NCBI GenBank assembly: GCA_000697335.1
Contig: JNEM01014212.1
Location: forward strand, 1 to 18,533
DNA from: Conidiobolus incongruus B7586
Lineage: Eukaryota; Entomophthoromycota; Entomophthoromycetes; Entomophthorales; Conidiobolaceae
Direction: 5' to 3'
DNA length: 18,533 nt
Shown here: positions 1-8,796 of the stretch, piece by piece
Layout: each line of letters opens with the position of its first letter
Position numbering within the stretch: position 1 is the first letter of the stretch
The notes under the pieces: generated by a model
Told to the model about the DNA's origin: nothing
Databases searched by the model: none
The model's input: the letters and a program-made list of their open reading frames with translations, nothing else
Made by a program: the position numbers and the translations under genes

Positions 1-309
1 ATAAAAAAAATTTATTTAATATATAAATATAATGATAATAAAACCAATATAATCTAAAGGAAGGTTTAATATCAAAGCAATATATTTTGTAATATAATAT
101 CATTAATATAAAAAAATAATATAAATATAAACAAAGTTTAATTAAGCTTTGTAAACAAATAAGTTAATATTGATATATTATGATTTATATTAGATAATAA
201 TAATATATAATAATATTAACAAAATATAATCTTAATCTTAAAAATAATAGAAGAAAATAATAAGAATTAAAAGGAAAAAAAACCAAAATTATTAGATAAT
301 ATAATATTA
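1..309. other. AT-rich intergenic flank, no gene seen
   Basis: This stretch is almost entirely A and T, with short homopolymers and TA/TAA runs and no open frame of note on either strand. I see no RNA gene or repeat pair in it. It ends at the TA dinucleotide (310-311) that forms the left target duplication of the Tc1-like element. Confidence 0.6.
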
Positions 310-311
310 TA

Positions 312-340
312 CACTAACTTACAAAAGTGAGTTATAAAAT
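312..340 (+). repeat. Left terminal inverted repeat of the Tc1-like element
   Basis: The repeat starts CACTAACTTACAAAAGTGAG and matches the reverse complement of 1856-1884 over 29 bases. The three mismatches are all C/T. It sits directly after TA 310-311. Weaker similarity continues inward for about 30 more bases. Confidence 0.9.
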
Positions 341-1855
341 TAAAAATATATATGTTTTAATTAATAACTAAAACAATTGTATATATTAGATTACTTGAAA
401 CTATAATATATATATAAAGTACATTATTTAATAATAAATATATATATTTAGATATATTTAGTAAATTATTAGTAACAATATTAACCTTCAATATTTAATC
501 AAGATGAGTTATAAATTTGTGGGTTTTTGAAATAAGGGAATATATTTAACAATATATAACCATATCTTTTTTCTATTTTTGTTATTATTTTATATAATAA
601 TTTACAAATATACTAAATTTTTTTTATTAGTACTATTATACCTAAATCCCTCTCTAAAAAAATCTACTTATATATTAATCAACTTTATAAAAAAGGTAAA
701 TCAACTTATAATGTTGTTAGAATTACTAGTGCTAGTTAATCAACTATAGTTAAGGTTGTTAAGAATAATAATAAAGAAATATTTAAACTTAAATTTAAAT
801 ATATTAAAATTATAGATTAATATAATAAGAAATATATTTATAGGTTAATTAATATAAGTAAGTATAATACTATTGTAAAAATATAACAGGAATTATAAAA
901 CTATGTAAAAATATTAGTTAACACTAATACTATTATATATATTTTATATTAATATAGATACCACTTATTTTTTAAGAAAAAACACCCTTAACTAAAAAAT
1001 ATTATTATAAAGTTAAATAAGAGTTTAAATGCTATCACTAATATTAAACTAAAACTAATTAAAGTAAGGTTATTTAATTTAATAAAACAAAAATATATTT
1101 TTGTAAATTAAATAAAAAAGCTAGATACTTTAGAAAAAATATAAAACTATTTTATAACCATTATGTTAATTTTACCCAAAAATACAATAGTGGGTTAATT
1201 ATTATTTAAGGATATATATTATCTTTAGGTGTAAAGTATCTTTATAAAGTTAATAAAAGAATTAATACTAAAATATATTAAAGTATTCTAAATAATAAAT
1301 TAAAAAAAATTATTAAATAGTATAGGTTAAACAAATTTAATGTTATTTTCTAGTAAGATAATGTTTTTTATTATATTATAACTTTTACTACCAAATAACT
1401 TAAAAATAACAAGATAGCAGTTATAAAATAGTTTCTTCAATCTTTTAACTTTAATCTAATTAAATACCTTTAAGATTAGTTAAAAAAAAGCTATTAAAGT
1501 TTTCCCCCCTAATAAAAAATTTAAATCAACTTTAAAAATATGTTTAAAAAGTATAAAACAAGATTAACCTTTTTTAATATAAAAAGTTAGTTGATTCTAT
1601 ACCTTATAAACTTAAAGAAGTTAGAAAAGCTAAAGGTAAATATACTAAGTTTTAATTTTTTTTATCACCAAAAACTTATAAATTTATAACTTATCTTAGG
1701 TAAAATTTAAGGGTTTATATTTTAACTAATTAATAGCTAAATATCATCATTTAATGATATATATAATTAATAAATATAATAGATTTTAATTATTTAATTT
1801 AGGTTTATTTTATTAAATATTAATTAAGTTATTAGTAAAAATATAAGTGTTTTTG

Positions 1856-1884
1856 ATTTTATGACTCACTTTTGTAGGTTAGTA
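1856..1884 (-). repeat. Right terminal inverted repeat of the Tc1-like element
   Basis: Read on the minus strand it starts TACTAACCTACAAAAGTGAG, pairing with 312-340. It is followed on the plus strand by TA at 1885-1886, completing the target duplication. Confidence 0.9.
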
Positions 1885-1886
1885 TA

Positions 1887-3379
1887 TATAATCAATATAA
1901 CTTTAAAAGTATAAATTAATTAAGTAATTTATAGTAAGATGAATAATATAAAAATAAATATATAAGATCTCTAAAAAAAATCTTTTAATATAATATATTA
2001 AATTAAATACTATCATTATAATTTTAATTAAATTAAAAAATTAAAAAATATAATAATATAAAATATTTTAATTAATAAAGTAATTTTTTGATATTAAAGG
2101 TTCAAAATATATTAATAATTATAATTAAAGATATATATTTAATTTAAATAATAATTTTCTATAATTTTAATTAAAATCTTATTAAAGCTTGATATTTAAT
2201 ATTCTGTAATTTAAAATTGATAGCAATATATTTATATATTTAAAAAATATTCAATGCATTAATATTGCAATATAGATTATTTTATTTAAAATTTTATTTA
2301 TATAGACAATTATATTACTAAAAACAATTTATTTCAAATATATAATCTATATTAAACAAGTTAAAAATTGACAAATTAATAAAAGTGAAATATATAAATT
2401 AATCTATTTAAATATTTAATATATTTTAAAATTCGTAATGAAATTAGAAAATTAATGTCAATATAAGATTTAATTAATTTATTATTAAAGAATCAACTTA
2501 ATTAGTCAAACTAACTAGCTGGATACTTGAGAAAATGGGATAAAAAGATTGAATTAAATATCAAAAATTTAACACTAATCAATAATATGTTATATACTAA
2601 AAAACTTTTTAAACAAATAATACCCATAAAAAGGAATTGGCATATCATTTGTATTTTAATTCAGTTTTATCAATGTCCTGTTAATATTAATATACATTAT
2701 TAACATCAATATTTATTCAATTAAAATTTTTTTATATTTTTCAACTAATAATATAGTTCATAGATAGCTTAAAATGTGGATATCTAATCATGATTAAAGT
2801 TAGATTTTTAACCAGATTTGCACTAATTCAAAATTAATAATTTTCAAAGAATTTGAAAACTATTCAATAGAATTTGTTAAGTACAATCAACTATGATAAA
2901 AGTGATTCAGTCATTCCTATATTATTAACTGAATAATATTAAATTTAGAGTTTCCAATTAACAAAGATATACAGATATTATATTTAATACCATAGTTACT
3001 GATCTTAAATAATATCAATAATATATATTAAATTTTGATCATTATAATGCTGTTAGGATAAAAATGAACATTTGCACGTACAGTCATGCGAAAAATAAAT
3101 TAAAGAAATTTTTATAATACTTAACGTATTAAACTCAAAGATATAAAACTAAATATTTTTAAAATCAATCTAAATATCAAAATAAAATTAATCAAGTATA
3201 ATAATTAGTAAGTCTTGTATTAATATTTTATTCAAATTATTTTGATTTTCTCTTTATTAACAAGTTAAAATGATTTAAATATTTTTAGTTATTATTATGA
3301 GTACCAGAATCTTTTTTAATAAATTATTTAATACAAAGTATATTTGAATTCAATTGGTAAAAATATGATAAATTATCAT
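1887..3379. other. AT-rich intergenic DNA, no supported feature
   Basis: I see no open frame with coding-like composition, no RNA gene and no clear repeat boundary. Composition rises slightly in G+C after about 2500, where the sequence looks like ordinary non-repetitive intergenic DNA rather than transposon remains. Confidence 0.5.
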
Positions 3380-3760
3380 AAATAAATTAAAAACATCACA
3401 TGTTCAGTATAATAAGAATCGATTGTGACAATGGGCTAAATGAACAAGTGTAACAAATATTCATATGAATAATTAATTTAAATTGACTGGATCTTTCCGT
3501 CTCTTATTTTCACGAGATTGATCTAGTCCTATTGTCATTATGGATACTTCAGTGTTCGTAATACATATTGAATTAATTTATGCATTTGATCTAGGATACT
3601 ATTTTTAGAGATGGTATTGGTAAATTATGTGGATTATTAAACCGTATAGATTATTTAATCGGATTTTATCGAACAAAGACTTTGTTGATAAAGCTTAATT
3701 CTATTTAAATAATTTGATGATCTCGAATTGAAACAACAAATTCCAGCAAAAATATATATT
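3380..3760. other. G+C-richer island with short coding-like frames
   Basis: This patch is clearly less AT-rich than its surroundings. On the minus strand, 3538 to 3473 opens with ATG and reads MTIGLDQSRENKRRKDPVNL before a stop. Just downstream on the same strand a TTTAG acceptor-like site precedes a frame reading PIVTIDSYYTEHVM. This could be the remains or the exons of a small spliced gene. However, several frames on both strands are open over the same patch, and no convincing GTAAGT-type donor links the pieces. I do not recognise a family. Confidence 0.2.
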
Positions 3761-4330
3761 ACGTCATTCTAATAAGTTATATTATGATTTTCCTTAATTT
3801 GATTCTAGGCATTCATCATTCTTAAAATATGATATTTAAGAGCATAATAATTAAATTTATTCTCAACTATTTATTTGTTTTATTATTAAATTGGTTTGTT
3901 TTGTAGTCCAATAATATATTTATAGAACTCAAAATAAAAAATTATAGATATCTATCCAATAGTCGCAGAAGATTCTAACTTTTCTTTATAATCAATATAG
4001 ATTAACAGATTCTTGATAAACCTTTTTTAATAATCTAAATAACCATATATATATTACTTAATCTTTATCTTATTTTCAAAATATATTTAAATATATATCA
4101 AATTAAAAAAATGAAGTACATTTGTTATCTAGTTTCCGAATCAATTTCTATATTTGATTTGTCAATACCTTATCAGTTATTATGCAAATTTAAATTATAT
4201 ACCTATTAATTTCATATGATTCAAAAACTAATCTTCCAAGCATGAAACTTGGATTGCTCAATTAACATTTATTCAATAATAAAATCTAATATAATATTAC
4301 AAATATCTGTTTATTGTATTAAACTACAAT
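3761..4330. other. AT-rich intergenic DNA, no supported feature
   Basis: I see no coding-like composition, no RNA gene and no repeat boundary here on either strand. Confidence 0.5.
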
Positions 4331-4647
4331 ATGAACAATCTCTCGGGTAATGTTACCGTTCCGGGAATTTCCACTGGTTTTGAGCACACTTATTGACGTT
4401 TAATCAAGGCTAAGAAATATTATCAATTTCAGTATTGATATTTGGATGTTATTTGATAATATTTTTTTGGTTTCCAATAGTATACCATTAAATAAATTAT
4501 TGTCATTTTGTGCCAAAGATCAACTATTCTGAATATATTTTTGCCTTCAAAATATACAAGTTGGAATCTTATGAAATAGTTGAAAAGGCTTGAACCATAT
4601 AAACCCCAAGGGAATTTAAATTTTACTGAGTCTTTGAAATCAAACAA
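4331..4647 (-). other. Possible exon remnants, unrecognised protein
   Basis: The minus strand from 4647 to 4429 has a 72-codon open frame whose first part looks protein-like (FKDSVKFKFPWGLYGSSLF, then a segment with FRIVDLWHKM), at a G+C level above its flanks. About 40 bases further on, 4331-4400 is an island of roughly 45% G+C, which is exon-level in this genome. On the minus strand one frame reads SKPVEIPGTVTLPERLF. A GTATAC donor at 4485-4484 and an AAG acceptor at 4390-4389 would remove a 97-base intron, but that join puts the second part in a different, short frame. On the plus strand 4331 also opens an ATG frame of 22 codons. Strand and frame are therefore undecided, and no family is recognised. 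Confidence 0.2.
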
Positions 4648-5520
4648 TCTTTTGATTAAATAGAAATTAATATTTAACCAAAAAATATATTACTCAAGTG
4701 TTTTTTTCAAACCATTAGAACTAAAACCTAAACAATTAGTCCAATATCTTGAAAAATATATTTGGAAATTATAATTATCTAAGGCATTAATAAAAATTGA
4801 AAATAAATAATATAACTTTCTATATATATATATTATGTCAAGAATTATAGTTATTTATAAAAATAAGTTTTATTATTATAAATTTAAATTTCTTGAGTTT
4901 AATTTAAAAAAATTATTATTAAATAAAAAATTTTTGATCAAAATATTTAATATTAGGAACTAACAAATATTTTGATAAATAATTGTTTTATATTATAGGA
5001 TCATAGATTATATTTTGCAAAAAAGGTTTATAATTATAGATCTATATATATATAGATTTTAAAAATATAATTGATCAACTAATATAAAATAATTTAATTA
5101 ACTTATATTTAATATTTTATAGTAGTCAAAAAATATATAATTTTTATTAAAAAAGCATACAAACTAATATTTTATTATTAATTATTATTAAACCAAACTC
5201 AAGAAATATACAAAATTGTTTATAATATCTTAAATAAAAAAATTAATTTCTTTAATAGTTATTAATATTAAATATATAGTAAAAAACAATAAAATTATAT
5301 ATAAAAAAGGAAAAAAGAACTTTAATTTATTAATATTAATTTTAGACAACGCAAAAAGCAAATATCTGTTATCAAACATAATATTAAATTAATTTAAAAA
5401 TTACTATAAAAGGTAAATCATTTTTATAACCTTACATAGCAAAGATTGTTAATATTTATCTATTATTTAAGTGCGAAAATAAAATAAAAATAATATGAAA
5501 AAAAGAATTTTAATTTTTTA

Positions 5521-5556
<36 letters not shown>

Positions 5557-5804
5557 TCTTATTAAAATTAATTTATTTATAAATTATTTATTAAAAGATT
5601 TGCTATGGAAAACAATATAAGATAATATAATTAATTAAAAAAACTAAAAGCAATATATATTAGAAATTTATCAAATCTATTATTAAAGTATCACAGGGTA
5701 GTGAAAAAAATAAAAAATATATTAATACCTAAACATCAAATCAAAATTAATATGATTTTATTAGAAATTTGAATCAAGCTTAATTATCAAAACAAAAGAT
5801 TAAC
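4648..5804. other. Very AT-rich intergenic DNA
   Basis: This is one of the most AT-rich parts of the window, with many TA-rich runs and one clean (TA)n microsatellite at 5524-5553. No gene, RNA gene or bounded repeat was found. Confidence 0.5.
5524..5553. repeat. (TA)15 microsatellite
   Basis: Uninterrupted alternating TA over 30 bases, self-complementary and able to extrude. It is a typical low-complexity tract in this AT-rich background. Confidence 0.95.
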
Positions 5805-5824
5805 TTGGGTGCAAGATGATCATT

Positions 5825-5840
5825 TGTGACTAGTGTCACA
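5825..5840. promoter_or_regulatory. 16-base perfect-arm palindrome upstream of the spliced gene candidate
   Basis: TGTGAC, a four-base TAGT spacer and GTCACA form a two-fold symmetric site 64 bases before the candidate start codon at 5905. The symmetry and position fit a binding site for a dimeric transcription factor. The sequence alone does not say which factor, and chance is possible. Confidence 0.35.
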
Positions 5841-5904
5841 CATGAAAAACACATGGTAATCGTGAATATTTGATTATATAACTTAGATCAAGCAATACTT
5901 TCAA

Positions 5905-6287
5905 ATGTCCTCTGTGCCATGTAAGGATGAATTTAAATATAAATATTGATTGAAACATTTTACTTTTCTATCTGACAATCAATCAAGCCAGTCTTCAAGG
6001 ATCAGTGTTGGAACTTTACCCCTTGGGGTCACTGTACTCCAAGCAAGACTTAAACAAGGGTGATCGATTTCGATCAGCTTTGGACAAGTTAAATTGTAAG
6101 CATATTTAAAAGTAGCAATTATTTTCAATACATTGGGCGAATTTTGATTTTATTTATTATATATTTATATACTACAAATTTTGTTTAATGAAATGTTTAT
6201 ACAGCTAAAATGCTAAATTGCATAATTATAATGGAAACTGAAAAATCTTTATTAAAATTCTCAGAGTTTGAATCTATTCAAATATGA
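5905..6287 (+). CDS. Candidate three-exon small protein, weakly TEN1-like
   Basis: Exon 1 (5905-5920) starts ATGTCCTCTGTG. A GTAAGG donor at 5921 and an AAG acceptor ending at 5987 bound a 67-base intron with a CTGAC branch-point-like motif at 5972-5976. Exon 2 (5988-6095) is about 46% G+C, matching the perilipin gene and unlike its surroundings. It stays open in the spliced frame and reads SSLQGSVLELYPLGS, then LNKGDRFRSALDKLN. A GTAAGC donor at 6096 and a TACAG acceptor ending at 6204 define a 109-base second intron. Exon 3 (6205-6287) continues in frame as SKMLNCIIIMETEKSLLKF and stops at TGA, for 68 residues in total. The order of short strands with a central GDRFR resembles the OB fold of TEN1, a subunit of the CST telomere-capping complex, but that family is about 110-120 residues. 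The 3' end may be incomplete, the gene may be decayed, or the resemblance may be chance. The exon 2 call is firm; function is tentative. Confidence 0.4.
5921..5987 (+). other. Candidate intron 1 (67 bases)
   Basis: It starts GTAAGG, carries CTGAC eleven bases before the terminal AAG, and removing it joins an ATG to a long G+C-rich open segment in frame. Length and branch signal fit short fungal introns. Confidence 0.5.
6096..6204 (+). other. Candidate intron 2 (109 bases)
   Basis: It starts GTAAGC and ends TACAG. Removal keeps the reading frame open for 27 further codons. Its composition is sharply more AT-rich than exon 2. The branch motif is weak. Confidence 0.4.
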
Positions 6288-8500
6288 TTATTGTATTGAT
6301 ATCAAAATATAATCCCCATTGTTTATAGTTTGATAAATTACTGTTACTATATCACCTATTGTTAATTTTAATTCAAAGATATTTGACACTTATTTTAAAC
6401 CTTCTTATTAACATATTGACAATAAGGTTAATAGTTAAATTAGCAATTAATAGTTTATATTAATAGAAAATTTGTGGACAAAGTCATAATATTTAATATC
6501 ATTATAACACGATAAATACTATTAAATGAAATTGATGATATAGTGAATATATAATAAAGAAATATGAATAATACTAATAAAAATGAATCATTCAAATTTT
6601 TTATTAAAATACTGATTGAACTTAACGAAAAGTGTCTAATCAAATAAGATATATTAACGATCCACATGATACTGCATAAATATACAAATATTTTAATTTT
6701 TAAATGGAAAAATATTTTTATATTTTGAAATTTTTATTGTTTGAGAACCAAAATCTAATTAATCATTATAGGTAAAATTGTAGCTTTGGTTTTCACAATA
6801 TTATGGTATTAAACTAAAATTATTTGTCTGATTATCAAATACATAACATTTATTAGATATAAATTTGTTGATTAAATATGATATCATAATTATTTACATA
6901 GATAGGCTTTGTACTTTGTTAATGATCAGATCTAAATAAGAATCAATAGTAAATAATACTGACCAAATTTTAAATTTCTATTTTCTATATCTGGTAAAAT
7001 GATGATCATAAGTGTTAATATTTATGAAATAAAATTTTATTATCAAATTTATTTATATTATAATTATAATTAAATCAAAAGTATCACAAATCTATTTTTA
7101 TTTTTTATAATAATAATCATTATATAATAAAAAACTATGATTTAGTTAATATTTATGATTTTTGTAGCAATGAGAATTATAAATATTGAAGAATTTTATC
7201 TAACTATACAATATCATATTAGCTAATTTAATTGAACATGCCAATAGTGAATTCAATGGATGGTAATTTATTGTGATCGTTGATATAATTTGTTATTCAA
7301 ATATTTTGTATCATATCTCTGCATTTGCCAATATTAGACAATTTTAAAATTAAATATAATAAAATTTTTCAAATTAGTAAATTATAATCTTCATATTATA
7401 AACGATATTTAGCCATTATGCATTTTTTTAAATCATTTATCTGATTTTTAATGTTTTAAACACTAAGATTTGTTATAGATTTTGATTTTGATTTTTCAAT
7501 ATATCTAATATTATTCAAATATGGTAATTAAGTTCTGATAGTTATATACAAACAGCAATTGGAATAGTTGTAATATTTTCTTTTTTTAAAAATCAAAAAT
7601 TCTAACTAATTGTAAATAAAATGATCTTAATAAATAAACGAAAAAAATCAACTTGAAAAATATTAATTTAACCATGATTTTAAAAATAAAAAATCATTTA
7701 TAATTATATAATTAATTTATAGTTATTAAATAATATAAATTAGTGGGTCTTATTAGGAATAATATTCTAATATTTTCATAAAATTGAGTCATCAATATTA
7801 TTATATTATTATATAAAAGCAAAAAAATAGAAATTATACAATTTGCAATCTTTGAGTAATTATATTATAATGAAAGTAATGATTGATACTCAAATGTTGG
7901 ATAAAGGTAGTTGGGTAAAATCAGGAATATGTACATGATTAGTTCGAATGCATAATTATTTAATCATTTTATAATATTTGTTAAAAATGAAATCAAAAAA
8001 ATATTCAAATAATCTATAATACTATATGATATTATATATGATGTAAAAGTCACTAAATGGTTAGCTACATGATAAATGTTCAAAGTTAAACTAAAAGAAT
8101 TATTGGTATGATCCATAGAATAGAAGAGTGGAATTTTTGGATCCATGAGAAGATTGAGTAGTTTCACAATAAGATTAACATTGACATCATTTAATTCGAA
8201 AAATACTCATGAATATAGTGTAACATGTTCGTATTTAACATTAAATCGCTGGTTTATTTGACATATGAATATTGGAGAATCCCGAATATTGTATAGTAAA
8301 TCTTATTTCACAAAGTATTGAATAATAAGATCGCAAAAAGTAGAGTTGCGATGTTATTAGGTATTTATACTATGCTGTGTTTACTCAGTTGCTAAAAGTG
8401 ATTATACACATATAAGATTAAGCCACCCATTTAGTTGATATCAAGAGATAAGAATATGAGGAGATAAATTTTACTAGGTTGATAAGAATGACCTAATTGG
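6288..8500. other. AT-rich intergenic DNA, no supported gene
   Basis: Two minus-strand open frames of about 70 codons (6667-6455 and 8167-7964) are the longest here. Both are dominated by Ile, Leu, Phe, Tyr, Ser and Asn, as expected of translated AT-rich DNA, and neither shows a motif. No RNA gene or repeat boundary was found. A short near-repeat, TTTATTTGACAT(A/G)TGA, occurs near 8255 and 8577. Confidence 0.45.
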
Positions 8501-8559
8501 GCAAATGTTCTAGGTTCCACACTCCTGTATCATCATTTAATTTTTACTCAATCAGAGCA

Positions 8560-8676
8560 TCACCCACCCTCCTGCTTTATTTGACATGTGAAAGATTATA
8601 GAGAATTGAATGGTCAGTCTTACTTAGATAAACTTCAACTAGGTTTGTGGGAAGAGGGGGGGAAGTATATATATTT
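8560..8676 (+). promoter_or_regulatory. Putative perilipin core promoter with TATA box
   Basis: TATATATATTT at 8666-8676 lies about 120 bases before the perilipin ATG and follows an unusual G-rich run (8647-8665, containing AGGGGGGG). A C-rich block (CACCCACCCTCC, 8561-8572) lies about 90 bases upstream. AGGGG resembles the core of fungal stress-response elements, but no factor can be named from sequence alone. G- and C-runs are rare in this background, which is why they stand out. Confidence 0.4.
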
Positions 8677-8727
8677 GCAATAGATGCATTTTTGATTAAG
8701 AATTGAATTTTGAATTATCTCCTTTTT

Positions 8728-8761
8728 AATCACCTATTACATTTATAGTCTTGAGGTGATT
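8728..8761 (+). promoter_or_regulatory. 8-bp stem in the perilipin leader
   Basis: AATCACCT (8728-8735) and AGGTGATT (8754-8761) are perfect inverted repeats around an 18-base loop, 35 bases before the ATG. If transcribed, they could fold into a leader hairpin. As DNA they could be paired factor sites. No upstream ATG lies between this element and the start codon. Confidence 0.3.
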
Positions 8762-8796
8762 TTTTTCATACTTCATCTCTTTTTCTAAAATTGACT

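Larger units (their letters stand above)
312..1884 (+). mobile_element. Tc1-like DNA transposon (DD34E), full length, inactivated
   Basis: This 1573-base element is bounded by inverted repeats and flanked by TA on both sides (310-311 and 1885-1886), the target duplication used by the Tc1/mariner superfamily. The plus strand encodes a recognisable but broken transposase from about 640 to 1625. An N-terminal helix-turn-helix is readable around 690-770 (KKGKSTYNVV, then an STIVKVVK-like stretch). The catalytic core keeps the ILNNKLKKIIK and NVIF segments followed by DN, and the region before the third acidic residue. Where the family has Gln or Trp, TAA or TAG occurs repeatedly (for example CAG-CAA before the DN motif reads TAG-TAA). 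The first catalytic Asp-Glu reads Asn-Lys and the final Glu reads Lys. The spacing from the second Asp to the Glu position is 34 residues, hence DD34E. All these changes are C-to-T or G-to-A. The copy cannot make active transposase. Confidence 0.88.

Noticed and set aside
4331-4400. Small nuclear RNA or tRNA in the G+C island
   Set aside because: I compared it with remembered U4, U5 and U6 core sequences and tRNA box patterns and found no match.
6455-6667. 70-codon minus-strand open frame
   Set aside because: Composition is almost only Ile, Leu, Phe, Ser, Asn and Tyr, G+C equals the background, and there is no motif or splice context. A chance frame in AT-rich DNA explains it.
7964-8167. 67-codon minus-strand open frame (contains MDPKIPLFYSMDHTNN)
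   Set aside because: The first third looks slightly protein-like, but the rest is AT-rich noise. There is no homology I recognise, no intron signals and no exon-grade G+C.
8255-8610. Near-repeat TTTATTTGACAT(A/G)TGA at two sites
   Set aside because: Similarity fades within about 40 bases. It may be a diverged small duplication or chance, with no functional hint.
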